Shown here piece by piece: positions 34,913-40,727 of a stretch of 40,727 bases of DNA (its first letter is position 1; every line of letters begins with the position of its first letter). The DNA lies in NCBI GenBank assembly GCA_900546835.1, contig UREH01000002.1:1-40727 (forward strand), read 5' to 3'. The DNA is from an uncultured Porphyromonadaceae bacterium. GTDB lineage: Bacteria; Bacteroidota; Bacteroidia; Bacteroidales; Muribaculaceae. Under the pieces are notes generated by a model, which was not told the origin of the DNA, searched no databases, and worked only from the letters and a program-made list of their open reading frames with translations. The position numbers were made by a program, and so were the translations under genes.

Positions 34913-35937
34913 ACATCTACCGACATCCGCGTCCGTTCAAGCTCGAATGCGGCGCCGTTCTCCAGAATCTTGAGATAGCCTACCACACCTATGGGGAGCT
35001 CAACGAGCGAGGCGACAACGCCGTATGGGTATGCCATGCCCTGACAGCCAACAGCGATGTGGCCGACTGGTGGCCCGGCACCGTAGTGCCGGGAGGATTC
35101 CTCGACCCTGCACGGCATTTCACCGTGTGCGCCAACATTATAGGTTCATGCTACGGGAGCACCGGGCCGCTCAGGACCGACCCCGCCACCGGACACCCCT
35201 ACTACGACCGGTTTCCGCCGCTGACCATCCGCGACATGGCCCGCGCACTCGCCCTGCTGGCCGATGCCATCGGCATAAAGCGTATCGGCACCCTCGTAGG
35301 CAGTTCCGTAGGCGGCTTCCAGGCCCTGGAATGGGCGGCAGAGCAACCCGAACGCTTCGGGCGACTCGTGCTCATAGCCACGTCGCCCAAAGCCTCGCCC
35401 TGGACAATCGCTATCGACGAAACCCAGCGTATGGCCATTCTGGCCGACTCCACCTACGGCGAACCGCGCTCCGACGCCGCCAAAGCCGGACTGGAGGCGG
35501 CACGCGCCATCGGACTACTCACCTACCGCGGCCCGCTCGGCTACAACGCAACCCAGCAGAACCTCCCTGCACCCGAAGGCGACAACGCTCCGGTGCGCCT
35601 GCACCGCGCCTGCACCTATCAGCGCCACCAGGGAGAAAAACTCAGCGCGCGATTCAACGCCTATTCCTACAAAACCATCCTCGACGCCTTCGACACCCAC
35701 GACATAGGCCGCGGGCGCGGAGGCCTGCAGAGTGCCCTCGACCGGCTGACGATGCCGGCGCTCGTGGTCAGCATAACTACCGACATCGTATTCACTCCCC
35801 CCGAGATGCAGGAGCTTGCCGGTCAGCTTCCCGATGCCGTCTACAGCGAAATCCGTTCGGAATTCGGCCACGACGGCTTCCTTGTGGAGCACGGGCAGCT
35901 CAACGCAATACTCAACGGATTCATGAACCAATCCTGA
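34906..35937 (+). CDS. metX: Homoserine O-acetyltransferase
   Basis: Alpha/beta-hydrolase-fold enzyme that acetylates homoserine with acetyl-CoA, giving the substrate of MetY. The 343-residue protein starts MLNIYRHPRPFKLECG and has AYHTYGELN, NAVWVCHALTANS, the nucleophile elbow GSSVGGFQALEW (Ser134), then TTDIVFTPPEMQE with the acid Asp and FGHDGFLVE with the His. The ATG at 34906 overlaps the metY stop, which shows translational coupling. The protein is slightly shorter than many MetX (about 370), chiefly at the ends. A succinyl rather than acetyl donor cannot be excluded from the sequence alone. Confidence 0.93.
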   Translation: MLNIYRHPRPFKLECGAVLQNLEIAYHTYGELNERGDNAVWVCHALTANSDVADWWPGTVVPGGFLDPARHFTVCANIIGSCYGSTGPLRTDPATGHPYYDRFPPLTIRDMARALALLADAIGIKRIGTLVGSSVGGFQALEWAAEQPERFGRLVLIATSPKASPWTIAIDETQRMAILADSTYGEPRSDAAKAGLEAARAIGLLTYRGPLGYNATQQNLPAPEGDNAPVRLHRACTYQRHQGEKLSARFNAYSYKTILDAFDTHDIGRGRGGLQSALDRLTMPALVVSITTDIVFTPPEMQELAGQLPDAVYSEIRSEFGHDGFLVEHGQLNAILNGFMNQS

Positions 35938-35957
35938 ACACACATATATAAAATAAT

Positions 35958-37166
35958 ATGAAAGAACTCAATATCGGACTCTTCGGACTCGGAACGGTAG
36001 GCAGCGGCATCTTCACGGTGCTGCAGCGCGCCCGCAACTGCCACGCCCGCATCAGCCGCATCTGCGTGCGCTCGCTATCGAAGCCACGCGCCGTAGAGGT
36101 CCCCGAAAATATCCTTACCGACAACCCGGCTGACATCCTCTCCGACCCCGACATCGACCTGGTGGTGGAGGTGATTGACAACGCCGAGGCCTCGTTTGCC
36201 ATCGTCAGCGAAGCCATGCGCCGGGGCAAATCGGTGGTAAGCGGCAACAAAGCCATGATCGCACGCCACCTGCCTGAACTCATCGAGCTACAGCGCCAGA
36301 CGGGCACCGCCCTACTCTACGACGCCTCGGCCTGCGGGTCGATACCCGTGATCCGCAACCTCGAGGAGTATTACGACAACGACCTCCTTCTGGAAGTAAA
36401 GGGAATCCTCAACGGCTCGTCGAACTACATCCTCTCGCGCGTGTTCGACCACGGCGAGGACTATGGCGAGGCTCTTCGGCGCGCCCAGACGCTGGGATTC
36501 GCCGAAGCCGACCCGAGTTTCGACGTAAAGGGATTCGATTCGCTCTTCAAGCTTGTGATAATCACCGTACACGCCCTGGGGCGCTACGTAAGTCCCGACC
36601 GGGTGTTCACCTGCGGCATCTCCACCCTGAGCGACTTCGACATCCACTACGCCCGCGAGAAAGGTGTGAAAATCAAGCTTGTGGCCCAGTGTGTGAAGCT
36701 CGACGAGGAGAGATTCACCATGTTCGTGATGCCCGAATTCGTGGCGCCCGGCAAATACATCTACAGCGTCGACGACGAATACAACGGTGTGGTGATCCGC
36801 GGCGAATGCTACGACCGCCAGTTCATGTTCGGCAAGGGAGCGGGGAGCATGCCCACCGCCTCGTCGATACTCAGCGACGTAATGGCGCGCCACCACAACT
36901 ACCGTTATGAATACAAGAAAGCAGGTCATGCCGGGCTGCCGGAATATACCGACGATGTGGAGCTGCGCGTCTACCTGCGCCACCCCGAGGCCGCGCTCCC
37001 TGCCGACCTGAAATTCTTGCGTGTCACCGAGAGCTATGTATCCGGCCGCGGATGCTACACGGTTGGCGACATCAGCCTCTCCACCCTCCGCGCATGCCGC
37101 TCGCTGGCCGAGCGCGACGACATTTTCCTCTGCAATTTCCCACGCTTCTACCTCGACCTCGACTGA
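35958..37166 (+). CDS. hom: Homoserine dehydrogenase
   Basis: NAD(P)H-dependent reduction of aspartate semialdehyde to homoserine, the branch point to methionine and threonine. The 402-residue protein has the Rossmann motif GLFGLGTVGSG (about residues 7-17), SGNKAMIA near residue 95, VKGILNGSSNYIL near 147, EADPSFDVKGFDS near 180, and GSMPTASSILSDV near 298. The last 90 residues do not look like a typical ACT domain. No aspartokinase is fused. It follows metX by 20 bp in the Met operon and so falls under the attenuator; threonine supply must then come from this enzyme too or from another copy elsewhere. Confidence 0.92.
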   Translation: MKELNIGLFGLGTVGSGIFTVLQRARNCHARISRICVRSLSKPRAVEVPENILTDNPADILSDPDIDLVVEVIDNAEASFAIVSEAMRRGKSVVSGNKAMIARHLPELIELQRQTGTALLYDASACGSIPVIRNLEEYYDNDLLLEVKGILNGSSNYILSRVFDHGEDYGEALRRAQTLGFAEADPSFDVKGFDSLFKLVIITVHALGRYVSPDRVFTCGISTLSDFDIHYAREKGVKIKLVAQCVKLDEERFTMFVMPEFVAPGKYIYSVDDEYNGVVIRGECYDRQFMFGKGAGSMPTASSILSDVMARHHNYRYEYKKAGHAGLPEYTDDVELRVYLRHPEAALPADLKFLRVTESYVSGRGCYTVGDISLSTLRACRSLAERDDIFLCNFPRFYLDLD

Positions 37167-37211
37167 ACGAAAAAAATGCCGCGACGGAGGCGGCGATTAA
37201 AATTAAATCGC

Positions 37212-37219
37212 TAACTTCG
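37212..37219 (+). promoter_or_regulatory. Probable -7 box before the TPP riboswitch
   Basis: TAACTTCG, one mismatch from TAnnTTTG, at 37212-37219; the start point would be near 37226, about 13 nt before the riboswitch. No TTG stands at the right distance upstream. Confidence 0.35.
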
Positions 37220-37238
37220 CGGGTGAAAACAAATAATT

Positions 37239-37363
37239 AGGGGTGCTACCCCGCCGAAAGGACTCCGGAGGGAGTCCTGCAGAGCCTTCCTCTAAGTAGG
37301 GCGCCACGGCGGGAGCTGAGATCATACCCTTCGAACCTGATCCGGGTAACGCCGGCGTAGAGA
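37239..37363 (+). promoter_or_regulatory. TPP (THI-box) riboswitch
   Basis: The conserved TPP aptamer is clear: AGGGGTGCTACC at 37239-37250, GCTGAGATCATACCCTTCGA at about 37314-37333, then GAACCTGATCCGGGTAACG and CCGGCGTAGAGAAA. The P3 region is extended by a hairpin GGACTCC/GGAGTCC. Only about 12 nt separate the aptamer from the start codon of the next gene, so there is little room for a terminator and control of translation initiation is more likely. When TPP is bound the gene should be off. Confidence 0.95.
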
Positions 37364-37374
37364 AAATTTCATCA

Positions 37375-39675
37375 ATGAGCAAGCAAAGCTTCACCCATGC
37401 CTCGCGGTTTATAGCCGCGTGCGCCGCCTTCACGGCGGTATCGGGCGCTGCCATGGCCGGCGAAAGCGCTGTGGCAGCCGCCAGTAGAGACCTCAACACC
37501 CGTGTCGCGGCCGACACGGCCTCGACACGGGGTGTGCACCTCCCCTCGGTGGAGGTGATTGCCAACCGCGCCACGGCCAAGACGCCCGTGGCATTCACCA
37601 ACATCAGCAAGACTCAGCTCAGCCGCGAAAACGACGGCCGCGACGTGCCCTACCTCCTGCAGATGACCCCATCGATGGTGGCCACCAGCGACGCGGGCGC
37701 GGGAATGGGCTACACATCGATGCGCGTACGCGGCACTGACGGCACACGCATCAACGTGACCATCAATGGCGTGCCAATCAACAATCCCGAGAGCCACCGC
37801 GTATACTGGGTCAACATGCCCGACCTGGCGTCGAGCCTCAACTCCGTGCAGGTGCAGCGAGGCGCAGGCACGTCGACCAACGGCGCCGCCGCCTTCGGCG
37901 CGTCGATCAACATGCTCACCGACCTGCCGAGCGACGACGGCTATGCCGAGCTTGCCGGCGCCTACGGATCCTACGGCTCCCACCGCGAATCCATCCGGGT
38001 AGGATCCGGACTGCTGAAGGACCACTGGAGCTTCGACGCCCGTATAAGCCACCTGGGTTCCGACGGCTACATCGACCGCGCCTCGGTCGACCTATGGAGC
38101 TACTTCGGCCAGGCGGCTTACCGCAGCGCCAACACCACGGTGCGTCTCGTAGCCTTCGGAGGCAAAGAGGAAACGTACATGGCCTGGGACTACGCATCGC
38201 TCGAGGATATGGAGCGCTACGGCCGCCGATACAATCCCTGCGGGCTCTACACCGACGACGACGGAAATCCCGCCTTCTACCCCGACCAGAAGGACCACTA
38301 CACCCAGCATCACTTCCAACTGCTGCTATATCAGCGCCTTACCGACAACCTGCGCCTCAACGTCGGACTCCACTACACCAAGGATTTCGGCTACTACACC
38401 CAGCTCAAGACGGAGCGTAGCCTCATTGAATACGGCCTTGAACCCTACCTCAACTCCGAGGAGGTGCTCATAAAGAAATCCGACCTGGTACGCGACAAAT
38501 ATCTCGCCAACCGCTTCGGGGGAGGCACCTTCAGCCTCAACTACCGTCAGGGACGCGTAAACGCCACGCTCGGGGGCGCAGTAAACCGCTTCCACGGCGA
38601 CCATTACGGCAACGTAACCTGGGTACGCAACTACATCGGCCCGATCAACCCCGACCAGCGCTACTACGACTTCATCGGCCGCAAGACCGACGCCAATATC
38701 TACGGCCGCGCAACCGTCGACATCTCGCGCACGCTCTCGGCCTTCGCCGACCTGCAGTACCGCCACATCCATTACACCATCGACGGCGACGCCGACTACT
38801 GGGACTACTCCATCAATGCTCCGGCTCCATTGGCCTTCGCCCGCAACTGGGATTTCTTCAACCCCAAGGCCGGAGTGAACTTCGAGAGCGGCGCCCACCG
38901 CGCCTTCGCCTCGTGGAGTGTTGCCCACAAGGAGCCGACCTCCGACAACTTCACCAACGCCCGTCCCCACGAGTATCCGCGTGCCGAACGCCTCTTCGAC
39001 TACGAGGCCGGCTACACCTTCAGCCACAGCCTCTTCTCGCTCGGACTCAACCTCTACTATATGGACTATAAGGACCAGCTCGTGCTCACCGGGCAGCTTT
39101 CCGACACGGGCAACCCACAGAGCACCAACGTAGACCGCTCCTACCGCATGGGCATCGAGCTGCAGGGCGCCCTGCAGCCGCTCAAATGGTTCGACTGGCA
39201 GTGGGGCCTTACCTTGTCGCGCAACCGTATCCGTAACTTCATCGAGGTAATCTACGAAGAGGAGTATGCCAACCCCATCTTTATCGACTGCGGCGATACA
39301 CCCATCGCTTTCTCGCCCGACGTGACATTCAACAACGCATTCAACTTCCATGTGGCCGGATTCGACGCGTCGCTCCAGAGCCAATACGTGGGAAAACAGT
39401 ATATGAACAACGCCCGCTCCGAGGCAGCCCTGCTCAAGGCGTACTTCGTGAGCAACCTCCATCTGGGCTACACCTTCCGCGGACTGCTCGGAATGAAGAG
39501 CCTGCGCGTAGGGCTGAGCGTCAACAACATATTCAACGAAAAATACTGCAACAACGGATATGCCGGAGCCGGCTACTCCGTAGGTCCCGACGGCAAGAAG
39601 GAGATTTACCGCTACGCCGGCTACGCCGCCCAGGCACCCACCAACGTGATGGCCACCCTGACCGCCCGCTTCTGA
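37375..39675 (+). CDS. TonB-dependent receptor for thiamine (OMP-thi)
   Basis: An outer-membrane receptor of 766 residues. A signal peptide (MSKQSFTHASRFIAACAAFT..., cut near AMA-GE at about residue 28) is followed by the plug domain (LPSVEVIANRATAKTP, ENDGRDVPYLLQMTPSMV, MRVRGTDGTRINVTINGVPIN, VQVQRGAGTSTNGAAAFGASINM) and a beta-barrel ending in NVMATLTARF, the usual aromatic C-terminus. It stands right behind a TPP riboswitch and before a PnuT-type gene, the same set known for thiamine import in Bacteroides. No carboxypeptidase-like N-terminal domain and no SusD partner are present. Confidence 0.9.
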   Translation: MSKQSFTHASRFIAACAAFTAVSGAAMAGESAVAAASRDLNTRVAADTASTRGVHLPSVEVIANRATAKTPVAFTNISKTQLSRENDGRDVPYLLQMTPSMVATSDAGAGMGYTSMRVRGTDGTRINVTINGVPINNPESHRVYWVNMPDLASSLNSVQVQRGAGTSTNGAAAFGASINMLTDLPSDDGYAELAGAYGSYGSHRESIRVGSGLLKDHWSFDARISHLGSDGYIDRASVDLWSYFGQAAYRSANTTVRLVAFGGKEETYMAWDYASLEDMERYGRRYNPCGLYTDDDGNPAFYPDQKDHYTQHHFQLLLYQRLTDNLRLNVGLHYTKDFGYYTQLKTERSLIEYGLEPYLNSEEVLIKKSDLVRDKYLANRFGGGTFSLNYRQGRVNATLGGAVNRFHGDHYGNVTWVRNYIGPINPDQRYYDFIGRKTDANIYGRATVDISRTLSAFADLQYRHIHYTIDGDADYWDYSINAPAPLAFARNWDFFNPKAGVNFESGAHRAFASWSVAHKEPTSDNFTNARPHEYPRAERLFDYEAGYTFSHSLFSLGLNLYYMDYKDQLVLTGQLSDTGNPQSTNVDRSYRMGIELQGALQPLKWFDWQWGLTLSRNRIRNFIEVIYEEEYANPIFIDCGDTPIAFSPDVTFNNAFNFHVAGFDASLQSQYVGKQYMNNARSEAALLKAYFVSNLHLGYTFRGLLGMKSLRVGLSVNNIFNEKYCNNGYAGAGYSVGPDGKKEIYRYAGYAAQAPTNVMATLTARF

Positions 39676-39701
39676 CTCCATAACACCAAACCGCCACATA
39701 T

Positions 39702-40304
39702 ATGCCACTGCAATGGATTGAATTCCTCGGGCTGCTCACAGGACTCTGCTACCTCTGGTTCGAATACCACGCCAACCGTCTGGTATTCCTCGTGGGGCTG
39801 ATCATGCCCATGATTTCCATGTGGGTATACTTCAGCAAGGGCCTCTACGCCGACTTCGCCATCAACATCTACTACCTTGTGATGGCCGGCTACGGCTACC
39901 TGGCCTGGACCTTCAACTTCGCCAAAAAGGAGAAGGAGGAGCTGCCGGTGAGCCATGTGGGGTGGCGCCGCGCGAGTGTGCTGGCGGTTGTGGCGGCCGC
40001 GCTATGGGCAGCTCTGGCCTGCTGGCTTATAACATGCACAGACTCGACCGTGCCCTACGCCGACGCCTTCACCACCGCGCTGAGCATCGTGGGAATGTGG
40101 ATGATGGCGCGCAAGATAGCCGAACAGTGGCTGGTCTGGTTTGTTGTAGATATAGTATGCGTGGCCCTCTACTTCTATAAGGGCATCTACTTCTATGCCG
40201 TGCTTTATGCCGCCTATACGGCCGTATCGCTGCTGGGCTACCGCAAATGGCTGCGCATCATGGCGTCGCAGAAGCCAGATACCGCCACCATGACTCAATC
40301 GTAA
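39702..40304 (+). CDS. pnuT: PnuT/PnuC-family thiamine transporter
   Basis: Inner-membrane vitamin transporter of 200 residues with about six or seven helices. It starts MPLQWIEFLGLLTGLCYLWF and carries the PnuC signature WMMARKIAEQWLVWFVVD near residues 131-148 and GYGYLAWTF near residue 63. Family members move nicotinamide riboside (PnuC), riboflavin (PnuX) or thiamine (PnuT). The TPP riboswitch and the receptor directly upstream (26 bp) say thiamine. The signature is consistent with facilitated uptake trapped by phosphorylation; the kinase or pyrophosphokinase usually next in Bacteroides is not the next gene here. Confidence 0.88.
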   Translation: MPLQWIEFLGLLTGLCYLWFEYHANRLVFLVGLIMPMISMWVYFSKGLYADFAINIYYLVMAGYGYLAWTFNFAKKEKEELPVSHVGWRRASVLAVVAAALWAALACWLITCTDSTVPYADAFTTALSIVGMWMMARKIAEQWLVWFVVDIVCVALYFYKGIYFYAVLYAAYTAVSLLGYRKWLRIMASQKPDTATMTQS

Positions 40305-40318
40305 AAATTCGACACATT

Positions 40319-40727
40319 ATGGCAGATCAGAAATCCGAAACACGCAAGCGCCGAATAATTCTCCTGGTGGCATTCGCCGTGATGATTGCCGGAGCATGGT
40401 ATTTCACACGACTCGCCGCCGGCTACGACGGCGAGACCGCCACATGGGTGCATATTCCCCGCCACGCTACCGTCGGGGAGGCCAAGGATTCGCTCCGCGC
40501 CGCCCTCGGCGACCGTTTCGGGTCGACCGTAGCCATGCTGTGGAGCCAGGACATCGGCAAATCCCACGGCGCCTACCGCGTGGAACCGGGCGAACGCGCG
40601 TGGCGGGTTGCCCGCAGAATCAGTCAAGGAAACCAGACACCCATAAAACTGACATTCAACAACCTGCGCACCTTCGGCCAGCTCGCCGAAACACTCGCGG
40701 CGAAGATGGATTTCACCACACCCGAAT
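40319..40727 (+). CDS. mltG: Endolytic transglycosylase MltG, N-terminal part (cut by window end)
   Basis: An open frame from ATG 40319 runs off the window without a stop, covering the first 136 residues. It has one N-terminal membrane helix (IILLVAFAVMIAGAWYF, about residues 13-29) and a LysM-like part, then GAYRVEPGERAWRVARRI and IKLTFNNLRTFGQLAETLA, typical for MltG (YceG), the enzyme that cuts nascent peptidoglycan glycan strands. The catalytic Glu lies beyond the window. It starts 14 bp after pnuT, so it may be co-transcribed with the thiamine genes. Confidence 0.9.
   Translation, partial: MADQKSETRKRRIILLVAFAVMIAGAWYFTRLAAGYDGETATWVHIPRHATVGEAKDSLRAALGDRFGSTVAMLWSQDIGKSHGAYRVEPGERAWRVARRISQGNQTPIKLTFNNLRTFGQLAETLAAKMDFTTPE

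Overview
The window looks like chromosomal DNA from a gut Bacteroidales, most plausibly family Muribaculaceae. Supporting signs are Bacteroidetes-type promoters (a TTG about 20 bp upstream of TAnnTTTG), gene starts without Shine-Dalgarno sites, DUF4493-type surface lipoproteins, an OMP-thi/PnuT thiamine locus behind a TPP riboswitch, and the rpsU-xerC-hpf gene order. Core genes are about 55-62% GC by eye. The family assignment is an inference from gene content. The first 29 bases are Nextera adapter, so the left edge is a raw contig end; the right edge cuts mltG.

Layout: (1) 0.3-4.4 kb, pyrB-pyrI-flavin reductase-glyA-plsC, one tightly packed operon. (2) 4.4-6.6 kb, groES-groEL behind a textbook sigma-54 promoter and a nested palindrome. 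(3) 6.7-7.9 kb on the minus strand, a head-GIN lipoprotein and rpsO. (4) 8.4-10.2 kb, rpsU, xerC and hpf. (5) 10.2-14.1 kb, an accessory patch: about 1.2 kb without a convincing gene, an AT-rich orphan secreted protein, a minus-strand phage-like lysis cassette (holin-like, T7-lysozyme-type amidase, u-spanin-like lipoprotein) and a 5'-truncated efflux outer-membrane gene. (6) 14.2-17.9 kb, an LptF/LptG-family permease, ribBA and RNase P RNA. (7) 18.2-26.4 kb, an oxalate catabolism cluster: formyl-CoA transferase, oxalyl-CoA decarboxylase, AEC carrier and a divergent pyruvate:ferredoxin-oxidoreductase-type enzyme. (8) 26.5-32.5 kb on the minus strand, three surface lipoproteins in one operon. 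(9) 33.1 kb, tRNA-Pro. (10) 33.3-37.2 kb, metY-metX-hom controlled by what reads as a complete attenuator: promoter, 33-residue Met-rich leader peptide, antiterminator and terminator. (11) 37.2-40.7 kb, TPP riboswitch, OMP-thi receptor, PnuT and partial mltG.

How the genes work together: metX, metY and hom turn aspartate semialdehyde into homocysteine by the O-acetyl route, and the Met-rich leader would sense charged tRNA-Met. Frc and Oxc form the oxalate cycle that consumes a proton and releases CO2 and formate; the AEC carrier is the likely oxalate/formate porter and the NifJ-like enzyme the likely redox partner. The riboswitch controls thiamine import across both membranes, and TPP is the cofactor of both Oxc and the NifJ-like enzyme.

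The most interesting observations are the Met-leader attenuator, the sigma-54 architecture of groESL, a dispersed hairpin repeat (copies at 88-191 and 8188-8288) with a compensatory base-pair change, the canonical-order lysis cassette without any other phage gene, and the oxalate cluster with its NifJ-like enzyme and intergenic hairpins.
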